Below, one piece after another: positions 43,690 to 52,544 of a DNA stretch of 64,000 nt. Made by a program: the position numbers and the translations under genes. The notes beneath the pieces were generated by a model. That model ran no database searches. It worked only from the letters and a program-made list of their open reading frames with translations, and was not told the DNA's origin. Each line of letters begins with the position of its first letter. Within the stretch, counting starts at the first letter, position 1. The stretch lies in contig NZ_AP019365.1 in assembly GCF_033095865.1 (NCBI RefSeq), positions 2,763,501 through 2,827,500 of the forward strand, written 5' to 3'. Source of the stretch: Pseudomonas sp. KU43P. Lineage in GTDB: Bacteria > Pseudomonadota > Gammaproteobacteria > Pseudomonadales > Pseudomonadaceae.

Positions 43690-45192
43690 TCAGCCGCGGG
43701 CGCCTTGTGGCAGTTCGGCGACCAGGCGCAGCGAGGCGGTCAGTTCGTCGAGCTGGTAGTGCGGGCGCAGGTAGGTCACGGCCTTGTACACCCCAGGCTT
43801 GCCCGGCACTTCGAACACCTCGGCGCGGGCTTCGCGCAGCGGGAACTTGGCCTTGGCCTCTTGGCTTGCGGTGTCGTCGAGCAGCACGTAGCTGGCCAGC
43901 CACTGGTTGAGGAAGCGCTCCACATCCATGCGCGAGGCGAAGCTGCCGATCTTGTCGCGCATGATCGCCTTCATGTAGTGGGCGATGCGCGAGGTGGCGA
44001 AGATGTACTGCAGTTGCGCCGACAGGCGTGCGTTGGCGTTGGCGATGTCGGTGTTGTACTGCTTCTGCTTCTGCGCCGACTGGGTGCCGAAGAACGCGGC
44101 GTAGTCGGTGCCCTTGCAGTGCACCAGGGGGATGAAGCCCAGGTCCGACAGCTCTTTTTCGCGGCGGTCGGTGATGGCGATTTCGGTCGGGCACTTGAGG
44201 GCGATTTCGCCGTCGTCGGTCTTGAAGGTGTGGGTCGGCAGGCCTTCGACCAGGCCACCGCCCTCGACGCCGCGGATCGCCACGCACCAGCCGTAGCGCG
44301 AGAACGCGTCGGTGACGCGGGTGCCCAGGGCGTAGGCGGCGTTCATCCACAGGTACTTGTTGTGGTCGCGGCCATCGACGCTTTCGACGAAGTTGAATTC
44401 CTCCACCGGGGTGGTATCCGGGCCGTACGGCAGGCGACCGAGCACGTGGGGCAGGGTCAGGCCGACATAGCGTGAGTCTTCCGAGGCGCGGAACGACTTC
44501 CACTTGGCGTACTCGACGGTGTCGAAGATCTTCGCCAGGTCACGGGGGCCGGACATGTCGGTGAACGAGTCCCAGCCGAACAGCTCGGGCGAGGCGGCCG
44601 AGATGAACGGCGCGTGGGCCGCGGCGGCCACGTGCGAGATCTCTTCGAGCAGGTACATGTCTTCGGGGTTGCGGTTGAACTCGTAGTCACCGATCAGCAT
44701 GCCGAACGGCGCGCCACCGAAGGTGCCGTACTCTTCTTCGTAGACCTTCTTGAACAATGCGCTCTGGTCGAATTCGCTGGCGGCCTTGAGGTCGCGCACC
44801 AGGTCCTTCTTCGAGGCGTTGAGCAGGTGGATCTTCAGCGTGGTGCTGGTCTCGGTCTGGTCGACCTGGTACTTCAGGCCGCGCCAGGAAGCTTCCAGCT
44901 GCTGGAACTCACGGGCATGCATGATCTCGTTCATCTGCTCGGAGAGCATCGAGTCGATCTCGGCGATGCGTGCGTCGAGCACGGCGATCAGGTCCTTGCT
45001 CGGGGTCATTTCGCCTTCGAGCACCTGGTTGACCAGTTCGCCGATCAGGTCGCGGGTGCGGCTGCGCTCGGTGTCGGAGCGGGCCACGCGGCTTTGCGAG
45101 ATGATGCTGTCGAGCAGCGAGGCCTGCGGGGCGAAGTTTTCCACTTCGACCAGGTCGGTGTCCTGCTGAGGGAGTGCTTGTTTGTCGGTCAT
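43690..45192 (-). CDS. tssC: T6SS sheath large subunit TssC (VipB)
   Basis: This 500-residue TssC has the family core EASWRGLKYQVDQTETSTTL, then LIGDYEFNRNPEDMYLLEEI, HAPFISAASPELFGWDSFTD and the C-terminal KFPLREARAEVFEVPGKPGV. With TssB it builds the contractile sheath. It lies 14 bases downstream of tssB, as is nearly universal. Confidence 0.97.
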   Translation of the reverse strand: MTDKQALPQQDTDLVEVENFAPQASLLDSIISQSRVARSDTERSRTRDLIGELVNQVLEGEMTPSKDLIAVLDARIAEIDSMLSEQMNEIMHAREFQQLEASWRGLKYQVDQTETSTTLKIHLLNASKKDLVRDLKAASEFDQSALFKKVYEEEYGTFGGAPFGMLIGDYEFNRNPEDMYLLEEISHVAAAAHAPFISAASPELFGWDSFTDMSGPRDLAKIFDTVEYAKWKSFRASEDSRYVGLTLPHVLGRLPYGPDTTPVEEFNFVESVDGRDHNKYLWMNAAYALGTRVTDAFSRYGWCVAIRGVEGGGLVEGLPTHTFKTDDGEIALKCPTEIAITDRREKELSDLGFIPLVHCKGTDYAAFFGTQSAQKQKQYNTDIANANARLSAQLQYIFATSRIAHYMKAIMRDKIGSFASRMDVERFLNQWLASYVLLDDTASQEAKAKFPLREARAEVFEVPGKPGVYKAVTYLRPHYQLDELTASLRLVAELPQGARG

Positions 45193-45206
45193 CGTCTGGC
45201 TCCTGC

Positions 45207-45740
45207 TTACTCGTTGCCGTCGGTGGCGGGGACGGCGGCCTCGCGACCGAATTCCTTGCCCAGGGTTTTCAGCTTCTCGGTGTTCTGCAGCACGTCCATC
45301 AGCAGCTCTTCGAGCTTGTCGTTGCCGCCCATCTTGTTGCGCAGGTCGGCCAGCTTGTTGCGTACTTCCAGCAGCTTGCGCAGCGGCTCGACCTGCTTGA
45401 CCACGTTCTGCGGCTCGAAGTCTTCCATGCTGTTGAAGTTCAGCTCGACGCCCAGCTGGGTGCCGTTCTTGGCCAGGGTGTTGTCGACGCGGTAGGTCAG
45501 GCGCGGCTTGATGCCCTTGAGCACGCCGTTGAAGTTGTCGCGGTCGATGAACACGAACTTGCGGTCCTTGAGCTTGGGCAAGGGCTCCAGCGGGTTGCCG
45601 GAGAAATCGCCCAGCACGCCGACGACGAAGGGCAACTCCTTCTTCTCGATGGCATCGCCGATGTCCACGTCGTAGGTGATGTGGACCCGTGGCGCGCGAA
45701 CGCGGTCGAGTTTGTGCTGGGTGCTTTCCTTCTTCGCCAT
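45207..45740 (-). CDS. tssB: T6SS sheath small subunit TssB (VipA)
   Basis: This 177-residue TssB begins MAKKESTQHKLDRVRAPRVH and has the conserved ITYDVDIGDA, ELPFVVGVLGDFSG and RDNFNGVLKGIKPRL motifs, ending in a helix that pairs with TssC and is read by ClpV. The start ATG 45740 follows GGAGAT; the in-frame codons further upstream are not TssB-like. Confidence 0.97.
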   Translation of the reverse strand: MAKKESTQHKLDRVRAPRVHITYDVDIGDAIEKKELPFVVGVLGDFSGNPLEPLPKLKDRKFVFIDRDNFNGVLKGIKPRLTYRVDNTLAKNGTQLGVELNFNSMEDFEPQNVVKQVEPLRKLLEVRNKLADLRNKMGGNDKLEELLMDVLQNTEKLKTLGKEFGREAAVPATDGNE

Positions 45741-45804
45741 CGTGATCTCCAGTGCGAGCGATTCGCTGCGAAACATGGCGCGGCCCGCTGACGGGCGACG
45801 CGCG

Positions 45805-46554
45805 TTACAGTCCTTCGATCGTCAGCAGCAGGCGCTGACGGATTTCGTCGTTCATTTCCAGGATGTTGTCGCGGCCTACCAGCTCTTCGAAGCTGGTGTT
45901 GCCGGCGATCTGCGTGCTGCTGCGGATGACCGCGTCGTCGGGCAGTTCCGAACGCACCGGCGCGCCGATGATGCAGAACGGCAAGTCGCCCAGGCCCTTG
46001 AGGCGCTCGAAGCTCAGGCCGAAGCGCAGGCCCTCGAACAGCCGGCCAAGGCCGGGCGACTTGCTCAGGCAGTAGAACAGCACCAGGTAGTGCACCACGA
46101 AGCGGTACAGCTCGGCGCTGCTGCGGTTGGGGTCGTTGATCACGGCGCGAAAGCGCGCAAGCTCGAAGCCCTGGAAGCCGACCACCCAGCGCACCGGGCT
46201 GGTGATGCGGATGACCTGGCCACTCTGGGCCAGCACCTTGTCGTATTCGAGCGGGAACAGTTCGGGGGTGGTGCTGATGAGGTTGAGCGGCACGTCCAGC
46301 TCGCTCACCAGCTGGAAGGGGGCGGCGGAGCCGATGCGCTCGTAGAGTTCGATGAGCGACTGGAAGTGACCCTGGGTTTCGCGCCCGCTGCTGCGTTGCG
46401 CGCCCTGCAGGTATTCGCCGAACAGCGTTTGCGGACGGATCAGCGGGGCCACGGTGGCGAGGTAATCCGACGCCTGCGCCTTGAGCGCATCGGATATTGC
46501 CCGCGTCTGGCCACGCAGCCTGATCAGTGCTTCGACGTCAAACGTCTGTGTCAT
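45805..46554 (-). CDS. Conserved protein of unknown function, first gene of the T6SS cluster
   Basis: This 249-residue soluble protein has no signal peptide or membrane helix. It matches none of the core Tss families I know. Visible blocks are FQSLIELYERIGSAAPFQLV, then LVSELDVPLNLISTTPELFP, a WVVGFQGFELARFRAVI stretch and YRFVVHYLVLFYCLSKSPGL. It is mostly helical in character. It is 64 bases ahead of tssB and almost certainly co-transcribed, so an accessory T6SS role is inferred from position. ATG 46554 is used; ATG 46569 would add 5 residues. Confidence 0.65.
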   Translation of the reverse strand: MTQTFDVEALIRLRGQTRAISDALKAQASDYLATVAPLIRPQTLFGEYLQGAQRSSGRETQGHFQSLIELYERIGSAAPFQLVSELDVPLNLISTTPELFPLEYDKVLAQSGQVIRITSPVRWVVGFQGFELARFRAVINDPNRSSAELYRFVVHYLVLFYCLSKSPGLGRLFEGLRFGLSFERLKGLGDLPFCIIGAPVRSELPDDAVIRSSTQIAGNTSFEELVGRDNILEMNDEIRQRLLLTIEGL

Positions 46555-46939
46555 CGGTACATCGTCCATGAAGCTTGGTGTTCGTCCCGTAACGCCGTTG
46601 GCGCGGACCTGAAACTCGGTGCTGGCATATGAATATCGTGTTGCCAGCAATGCCGTGTAGGGCAGCTCGCTTTGGAAGAAGTTCCAGCGAGGCGGGCAAT
46701 TTTTTCCCTGTTTTGTGAACGGGCGCAATGGTGTCGCATTGCCAGCGGCGTGGGTTGAGGGTGCGGAAAATCGGGGGTGACCCCTGCTGGCAAGGGCTCT
46801 GGGGCGGGAATAAAGACCGAGGAAATGAGTTAGAAATTATTTCCAGAAAGGAGAAGTGGGTCTCGTTTTGCAGCGGCTCACAAGACTTGGCAAAAGGCCA
46901 TCCAATGATGGCAATGCGACGGAATACGGCGTGCTCATG
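46555..46939. other. Intergenic region upstream of the T6SS cluster
   Basis: About 385 bases without a convincing gene, lower in GC than its surroundings (notably 46,800-46,920). It must contain the leftward promoter of the T6SS cluster. I searched by eye for a sigma-54 (-24/-12) element on the minus strand and found only a badly spaced near-match around 46,727-46,748. No clear sigma-70 promoter stands out either. Short overlapping open frames here are not protein-like. Confidence 0.5.
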
Positions 46940-47032
46940 GGCCCCATCGCCGGCAAGCCGGCTCCCACAAGGGGGGGTGGTACTTGAGGGCAGTGGCGTA
47001 CCTGTGGGAGCCGGCTTGCCGGCGACAGGGCC
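46940..47032. repeat. REP pair (inverted)
   Basis: Inverted REP units with a ~40-base spacer stand between the upstream region of the T6SS cluster and the hypothetical gene at 47,046. This is the last REP site; the effector/Rhs region to the right has none. Confidence 0.9.
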
Positions 47033-47045
47033 CGAACAGGCACCT

Positions 47046-47594
47046 TCAAGCGCCCCATTCATACACCCACCCCAACAGCTCATGCAGCTCGTCAGTGGCC
47101 TCCACCAGCAGTGCCCCATCGCGGTACAGCACCTGGTCACTGATCGAACCCATGCCGCCATGCATCCCACGGATCCCATCGCGTACCGGCTCGCGGTCAC
47201 TCGACAACCGCGAGCGACAGCGCTCGATCGCATCGGCCCAATCCGAGCACCCGCCATGACGCAGCAGCTGGGCAATGCGCCCCAGAACCACCCCGACCTC
47301 GGCCAGGCTCAAACGACCATCCGCGCTCCCGCGATCGGCCCCCGGCTGCATCATCAGCGCAGGGTCCATCTCCCGGCGCCGACACCGGACCACCATTGGC
47401 ACCGCAGCCGAAGGCTCGCGCAACCAGGCCTCGAATCGATCATCCTCGATGGCGTAGTACTCCTCGTAATCCACCCGCCCGTTGCTGACCGGAATCGAGA
47501 GATAGCGGCGGTTCGAGCTTGCCTCGTACCCCAGCGAAAAGCGGTATTCACGGCTGGTGAAGGTGTCGTTGAATTTGAGGGCAGGGGTCGTCAT
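47046..47594 (-). CDS. Hypothetical protein (182 aa)
   Basis: This 182-residue soluble protein begins MTTPALKFNDTFTSREYRFS. The N-terminal half looks beta-rich (YLSIPVSNGRVDYEEYYAIE...). The C-terminal half looks helical, with LAEVGVVLGRIAQLLRHGGC then SDWADAIERC, and ends ATDELHELLGWVYEWGA. I recognise no named family with certainty; the helical part resembles small UPF/DUF proteins of the type found near toxin loci. The start is ATG 47594. It is divergent from the small frameshifted gene at 47,701 and could be a T6SS-linked immunity or housekeeping protein. Confidence 0.55.
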   Translation of the reverse strand: MTTPALKFNDTFTSREYRFSLGYEASSNRRYLSIPVSNGRVDYEEYYAIEDDRFEAWLREPSAAVPMVVRCRRREMDPALMMQPGADRGSADGRLSLAEVGVVLGRIAQLLRHGGCSDWADAIERCRSRLSSDREPVRDGIRGMHGGMGSISDQVLYRDGALLVEATDELHELLGWVYEWGA

Positions 47595-47700
47595 CGTGCG
47601 TGTCCTTGCGTGTCCTTGCGTGCTCTGCGTCGTTGCCAGGCTACTGCCGGGGTGCGCAGAATAGACCCATGGACGACAACACCCAATGCAAGGAGCCCGC

Positions 47701-47945
47701 ATGATCGACCTCAGAAGCCCGGATGCCGCGCTGAGCGAATACGCGCAGCGCTACCGCCACCTGCTCCCCGACGTCTCGCCGCAGCTGCTGCAGCGCATGG
47801 ACTACATGCTCAAGCCCGACGCCCCCAGGCTACCCCGCGTAAAACCTGCCTGGCAGTTGGCGATGCCGTGGGCACCATCCTGGGTTTCAGCACCGCGACG
47901 CAGGCCATGTTGACGACATGGTCGGCGGTGGACTTACGACAGTAA
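47701..47945 (+). pseudogene. Frameshifted small gene
   Basis: The reading frame from ATG 47701 gives a plausible helical protein ([20 protein letters not shown], then [20 protein letters not shown]) and then turns into proline/arginine/tryptophan-rich nonsense. A different frame takes over at ~47,830 with natural-looking sequence ([20 protein letters not shown], then [15 protein letters not shown]) and stops at 47,945. A single one-base (or two-base) indel would join them into an ~80-residue protein. The family is unknown. Either a real frameshift or a sequencing error could explain it. Confidence 0.5.
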
Positions 47946-47997
47946 CTGATGGCCTGTTTCGTGAGCGAATGAAAGTTGACTGGGGAAATGGCGTTTC

Positions 47998-48699
47998 ATG
48001 ATCACGACTGAACGTTTCTTCGGGGGTATCTGGTCCTTCTGGTTTTTGCTGGTGATGATTTCAGCATTCACACTGGGGGTGGCGCCAAAAATTGTCTTCG
48101 TGCCGATGGCAGTGGTGACGGTGATGGTGTTCTGCTGGTGTGTGAAATGCGCCTACCGTTCGGAACGCTTCGCTGATTACGCGTCGTTGCGCCTCTGCTT
48201 CAGCTTGAGTGCCGGGCCGTTGATTGCCTTCATTCTTGCGCTTGCAATGACCTACAAGAGGTCCAGGATGGGCGGCGTGCAAGCCTTGGCGCTCAGCTCG
48301 CTACCACTTGTGGCGACCGCTCTTGCCTGTGCGTGGGCGCACGGGCGTAGAAGCAAAACCAGCGCTTGGGTGTTGCGCGGTGATCGTGTGGAAGTCTACG
48401 GGCAGGCAGAAAACGTGAACCCGTGGCTACTGGGCGGGCTGAGTGCAGGATTGAGTAGCGTACTGTTTCCGATGATCAAGGCCTACGACGAATCGGGGGC
48501 CTTCTTGTTGAGTGTGCTGACGCTCATTTCGCTGTATCTGGTTTTTTATCACCGCAACAACATCGCGGCTTTGCGGGCGCTGAAAGAGCGTGAGCGACGG
48601 GAGAAGCGCCATTACACCTTCTCGGATATCGAATATGTGCGAGGGTTGCGCGAGGCTTCGTGGCTGGGGCGATTATTTGCATTCAGAACCAAACGATAG
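47998..48699 (+). CDS. Hypothetical multi-pass membrane protein
   Basis: This 233-residue protein has about six predicted membrane helices (~12-30, 33-50, 68-87, 95-112, 140-157, 166-184) and a basic C-terminal tail (RALKERERREKRHYTFSDIE). It begins MITTERFFGGIWSFWFLLVM. No family is recognised. It lies in the T6SS effector region and is a single gene with its own upstream gap. An immunity protein against a membrane-acting toxin is possible but unproven. Confidence 0.6.
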   Translation: MITTERFFGGIWSFWFLLVMISAFTLGVAPKIVFVPMAVVTVMVFCWCVKCAYRSERFADYASLRLCFSLSAGPLIAFILALAMTYKRSRMGGVQALALSSLPLVATALACAWAHGRRSKTSAWVLRGDRVEVYGQAENVNPWLLGGLSAGLSSVLFPMIKAYDESGAFLLSVLTLISLYLVFYHRNNIAALRALKERERREKRHYTFSDIEYVRGLREASWLGRLFAFRTKR

Positions 48700-48836
48700 G
48701 CGCCCTCGAGCATCTGCAAGCTTCAGGGGGGCGTTACTCGAAGATTGTTGGTATTCATGTAATTGCCTGAGTCAGGTCTTACCGCAAGGGGGCACGGACT
48801 GGGCCGTTCAATCGGCCGTGACCTATGCCAAAGCTG

Positions 48837-49394
48837 TCAACGGCCGTCGACCTGGACACAGATGTCTTTTCCGTCAATGACTTTACATGGCCAGTTGTCG
48901 TTAATGTAATGATCCGGTTTGAAGCACACTCGTTCATCTTTGACCCAGAACAACTGCCAGGCAGAACCTGATATCAACAATTTCGAGCAGGGCGAGTAAC
49001 CTCTGGCCAGCAATGCCACTGTGGTCAGAATCATGACCGCTGGGATCACATACAGTAGCGTTTTCAGCGAAAGCCCGAACATGAGGGTCTGAAAACGGTG
49101 CAGCCGAGAGGCAGGGGGTGGGTCGAACTTCTTGCCGGTCCAGGCGCAGAATGCACTGCCAAGCAGCAGGATCGCGAGCGCTGGTGGCGCCATGAGCAGG
49201 CCAAACGCGAGGTACGGCGTCTCGACGACGGGGGCGCTACGTAGCAGCCTGTCGTAGAGCGGAAACAAGTAGTAAATGTAAGCATACAGCGACATGGCGC
49301 CTACCAGCAGGAATGCGACGATCATGGTGAGCGCCAGCAGCCTGACCTTCAGAGGCGATAGCCCGGGTGACATCTGTGAAGAGCGTGTATTCAT
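48837..49394 (-). CDS. Small membrane protein, possible immunity to the upstream effector
   Basis: This 185-residue protein has about four hydrophobic segments (~18-43 LLALTMIVAFLLVGAMSLYA, ~60-85, ~106-130) and a C-terminal hydrophilic part with several cysteines (RGYSPCSKLL; ERVCFKP; WPCKVIDGKDICVQVDG) that would face the periplasm. It follows the 338-residue membrane-active candidate by two bases, in the toxin-then-immunity order expected for a T6SS pair. It resembles small DUF1240-like membrane proteins; that assignment is tentative. Confidence 0.55.
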   Translation of the reverse strand: MNTRSSQMSPGLSPLKVRLLALTMIVAFLLVGAMSLYAYIYYLFPLYDRLLRSAPVVETPYLAFGLLMAPPALAILLLGSAFCAWTGKKFDPPPASRLHRFQTLMFGLSLKTLLYVIPAVMILTTVALLARGYSPCSKLLISGSAWQLFWVKDERVCFKPDHYINDNWPCKVIDGKDICVQVDGR

Positions 49395-49396
49395 CG

Positions 49397-50413
49397 TCAG
49401 AACTTAGGCAGGTTGAACGTGGGCAGTGAAGGCATCGACGGCAGCCTTGGTGCGCTTGGCCAGTTTGGTAGGCCTACCCCGTCGGGGCGTAGCTTGCGAA
49501 TGATCCACGACTTGGCTTCATCGTAAAGCTCGTCGGCAATTCTGCCTGCGATGTTGGCTGCGGTTTCTTCAGCGTAGCGACGCAGGTCGTCTGGCTTGAC
49601 TTCGGTGATCGTCTTATGAATTGCCTCGATATGATCCACGGCATAGCGAAGGCCAGCCTTCACTGCGTTCTTGATGCCGAAGTGGTTATCCAGTGCGTTC
49701 AGGCCAAGGCCCACGGCAAACACTACCAATGCGCCGGCAATTACCGGCGCGGCGGCTGCTGTGAAAAGAGCACCGGCAGCCAGCGCTGCTGCGTAGCCAA
49801 GCGCCGAGGCAATGCCAGCCTTGATCAGTTCCACGCCAACGCCGCCGAACAGGTCGCTCATGATGTGCTCGTCGGCAAATACCCACTCTGCGACTTCGAT
49901 GGCTACCGCGACATAGCAGGAGAGCTTGAAACCCTTGATAGATGAGCCGCGCACGCCGTATTTGCCGATCCCCATGCTGACCAGTTTGGCGTTCTGGATG
50001 CCGTAGCGTGGCGCATTCAGTGTTTTACGCAGGCCAGGGTAGCCGGTCAGGACGACGTACTGCTTGCCGTTGCGTACCGTGTAGCGCACTTTCGTGCCGA
50101 ATCCATTCATGTCTCGAATGAAACTGGCGGTGTTTTTTACATCCAAGGCCGCCATGGCGGTAGGCACGCCCCACGTCGTGTTGACGAAAGTGTGGGGTAG
50201 GCCGTTGTAGGTGGATTTCACGCCTTGCCACGTGCCGGTCAACCTATCGCCCTGGGTGCGGGGGCACACTTGTGGCGCTTGCGTGGCACTCTGTTCTTGT
50301 CGGGCTGATTGGGCCTGCGCCTGGAAGTCCTCCAGCGACATGATCACCATTTCCCGGTGATTCTGGTCCATCTCCTGGTCCAATTGGCTGAGTTGGCTTT
50401 CGCTCACGCTCAC
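49397..50413 (-). CDS. Candidate T6SS membrane-active (pore-forming type) effector
   Basis: This 338-residue protein has no signal peptide. It has an N-terminal hydrophilic region (~1-90), a domain with MNGFGTKVRYTVRNGKQYVV and then TGYPGLRKTLNAPRYGI, and a central hydrophobic hairpin (~170-255: ELIKAGIASALGYAAALAAG, then APVIAGALVVFAVGLGLNAL). The tail is helical and proline-rich. Hydrophobic hairpins in otherwise soluble proteins are typical of colicin-like pore formers. I recall similar MNGFGTKV...PGLRK proteins beside T6SS genes in other bacteria, but no named family is certain. It is divergent from vgrG, with a membrane-protein gene directly behind it. Confidence 0.55.
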   Translation of the reverse strand: MSVSESQLSQLDQEMDQNHREMVIMSLEDFQAQAQSARQEQSATQAPQVCPRTQGDRLTGTWQGVKSTYNGLPHTFVNTTWGVPTAMAALDVKNTASFIRDMNGFGTKVRYTVRNGKQYVVLTGYPGLRKTLNAPRYGIQNAKLVSMGIGKYGVRGSSIKGFKLSCYVAVAIEVAEWVFADEHIMSDLFGGVGVELIKAGIASALGYAAALAAGALFTAAAAPVIAGALVVFAVGLGLNALDNHFGIKNAVKAGLRYAVDHIEAIHKTITEVKPDDLRRYAEETAANIAGRIADELYDEAKSWIIRKLRPDGVGLPNWPSAPRLPSMPSLPTFNLPKF

Positions 50414-50616
50414 GGCGACTCTCCCTGATATCCGCTGTCTACTGCCTCATGGCTTGGCGCAGGGAGCCTACACCCCAGGCGCCTACCAGATCAAACCGAC
50501 GGACATATTCCGATGTAATTAATCAAGAAAGCTGAAAGCCAGTCACAATGCCGATGTAAACTCGGGGTAATGCCATATTGATAGTATTGCTGTGATGTCT
50601 GGCTTATTGCCATCAT

Positions 50617-50645
50617 TTGACAGCCCACGCCAAGCACGTTTTCAT
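50617..50645 (+). promoter_or_regulatory. Weak candidate promoter upstream of vgrG
   Basis: A perfect -35 hexamer TTGACA (50617-50622) is followed after 17 bases by TTTCAT, a poor -10. It sits 35 bases ahead of ATG 50681 in an AT-rich 267-base gap between the divergent effector gene and vgrG. This is position-based support only. Confidence 0.3.
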
Positions 50646-50680
50646 TATCGGATTTCCAGCTTGATGCAGGATGCATTGAT

Positions 50681-52534
50681 ATGATTACGGACGCCCTCGA
50701 GTCGGTGCTCACCCAGCATCAACGCCTGTTTACCTTCGATTCACCATTGCCCCCCGAACAAGAGTTGCAACTCCTTAGCTTCAGCGGCCGCGAGGCGATT
50801 TCGGAGCTTTTCAGTTTCCAGGCACAACTCATCTCCCATGATGCTCGCATCGAGCTGAAGAAGCTTATCGGCAAGAAAGTCACCGTCGGCATTGCCTTAT
50901 CTGACGGCAGCACCCGTTACATCAGTGCGCATGTGTCTGATTTCGTGCATACCGGTGCCGATGGTGGCATTGCCAACTACAGCGCCGAACTCGTGCCGTG
51001 GATCTGGATTCTCAGCCGCCGCCGCGATTCGCGCATCTTCCAGGACAAGACCACCGAGCAGATCGTCAAGGAAGTCTTCGCTTACTACCTGACCCTGGCC
51101 GAGCATGAGTTCCGCCTGAGTCAGCCCCTCAAGCCGATCAGCTACTGTACGCAGTACCAGGAATCGGACCTGAATTTCGTGCTGCGCATGCTCGAACAGG
51201 AAGGGTTGTTCTTCACATTCGAGCATTCCCAGGAAGGTCATCGCATGATTATCAGCGATGACAGCAGTATGCTTCCGCAACTAGAGCGTCAGCCGCTGAT
51301 TCGATACCACAGCGCATCGGTCACCGAAACCGCAGACTCGATAACTGCATGGTCTTCTGCGCGGCGGATGCAACCAACGCGCTTGGCTCTCAAGTCGTTC
51401 GACTACAAGCAGCCGGGCAACCCCCATCTAGTGCAACTCAACTCCGTCAATCAGCAGGGCGAGGTCGGTCAGTATGAAGTCTTCGAATACGAAGGACTCT
51501 ACGGTTATGCCGATTCCGATGAAGGCATGCGCAAGGCACGGCGTCGGCTGGAGGCGATGGAGGTGGACGGCAAGACCTTCCATGGCGAGAGTAACTGCCG
51601 TGCCATGGAGCCAGGTCATTACTTCGAACTGAGCCAACATTACGACCACGATAATGACACTCCGGACGATCGCCAGTTTCTTCTGCTTTCCGTCACCCAC
51701 TGGGGGCAGAACAACTACGCCAACGACAGCGAAGCCGGTTATCGAAACAGTTTTACCTGTATCCGGCGAAAAATACCCTTCCGGCCTGCGTTGCTGACGC
51801 CTAGGGCGGGTATCAGCGGCCCGCAGACGGCAATCGTGGTCGGCCCACCCGGCGAAGAGATTTACACCGACGACCTGGGCCGGGTGAAGTTACAGTTCCA
51901 TTGGGACCGCAATGGCGAGTTCAATGATCAGAGTTCCTGCTGGGTCCGCGTCGCCCAGTCCGGCGCCAGCGGCGGCTTTGGCAGCATCCAGATCCCCCGT
52001 GTCGGCGACGAAGTGGTGGTGGTGTTCCTCGACGGCAACCCCGACCGCCCGCTGATCATGGGCAGCCTGTACAACAGCACCAACACCCCGCCGTGGGCGT
52101 TGCCGGCGAACAAGACCCAGAGTGGTTTCCTGACCCGGTCGATGAAGGGTGACGGCGGTACGGCCAACTTCTTCCGCTTCGAGGACAAGGCCGGCGCCGA
52201 GCAGATCATCATGCATGCCGAGCGCAACATGGATACCGAGATCGAGCTGGATGAGACCCATGATGTGGGGAGCAACCGGACGATTACCGTCGGTGGCGCG
52301 CATACGGAAACGATCAAGAAAGACACCGTCGTCAACGTCAAGGAAGGTTCTTACACCTTGCAGGTGGACAATCAGTTCATCCAGGTGTCAGCCAAGCAGC
52401 ACATCATCCTTCAGGTGGGTGACAGCAGTATCACCCTGACCCCGGAAGGCATCGAGATCAAAGGCAAGGTCATCACCACCACCAGTACCGATACCACGCA
52501 GATCACTGGCGCCGCCGTGCGGATCAACGACTGA
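50681..52534 (+). CDS. vgrG: T6SS spike protein VgrG (TssI)
   Basis: This 617-residue VgrG has a gp27-like base (~20-390, with FVLRMLEQEGLFFTFEHSQE), the gp5-like OB fold (TAIVVGPPGEEIYTDDLGRV, then KLQFHWDR and CWVRVAQSGASGGFGSIQIP, RVGDEVVVVFLDGNPDRPLI) and a short beta-helix ending at residue 617 with TTTSTDTTQITGAAVRIND. There is no C-terminal effector domain. Cargo is therefore expected to be carried by the PAAR-Rhs protein of the same operon. An AGGA site lies ~10 bases before ATG 50681. The first ~1,000 bases are less GC-rich than the rest. Confidence 0.95.
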   Translation: MITDALESVLTQHQRLFTFDSPLPPEQELQLLSFSGREAISELFSFQAQLISHDARIELKKLIGKKVTVGIALSDGSTRYISAHVSDFVHTGADGGIANYSAELVPWIWILSRRRDSRIFQDKTTEQIVKEVFAYYLTLAEHEFRLSQPLKPISYCTQYQESDLNFVLRMLEQEGLFFTFEHSQEGHRMIISDDSSMLPQLERQPLIRYHSASVTETADSITAWSSARRMQPTRLALKSFDYKQPGNPHLVQLNSVNQQGEVGQYEVFEYEGLYGYADSDEGMRKARRRLEAMEVDGKTFHGESNCRAMEPGHYFELSQHYDHDNDTPDDRQFLLLSVTHWGQNNYANDSEAGYRNSFTCIRRKIPFRPALLTPRAGISGPQTAIVVGPPGEEIYTDDLGRVKLQFHWDRNGEFNDQSSCWVRVAQSGASGGFGSIQIPRVGDEVVVVFLDGNPDRPLIMGSLYNSTNTPPWALPANKTQSGFLTRSMKGDGGTANFFRFEDKAGAEQIIMHAERNMDTEIELDETHDVGSNRTITVGGAHTETIKKDTVVNVKEGSYTLQVDNQFIQVSAKQHIILQVGDSSITLTPEGIEIKGKVITTTSTDTTQITGAAVRIND

Positions 52535-52544
52535 GGGCCGGGTG

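Noticed and set aside
45805..46554. Second TssA (ImpA_N) protein leading the T6SS operon
   Set aside because: The ImpA_N pattern seen in the 25,844-26,941 protein is absent; the sequence does not align with TssA.
46570..46920. Sigma-54 promoter for the T6SS operon
   Set aside because: The only near-match to TGGCAC-N5-TTGC on the minus strand has about 15 bases between the GG and GC elements instead of 10.
46728..47945. 405-codon plus-strand frame across the REP site and hypothetical gene
   Set aside because: It reads through a REP pair and antisense to the 182-residue gene. Only its last ~30 codons look natural, and these were assigned to the frameshifted small gene.
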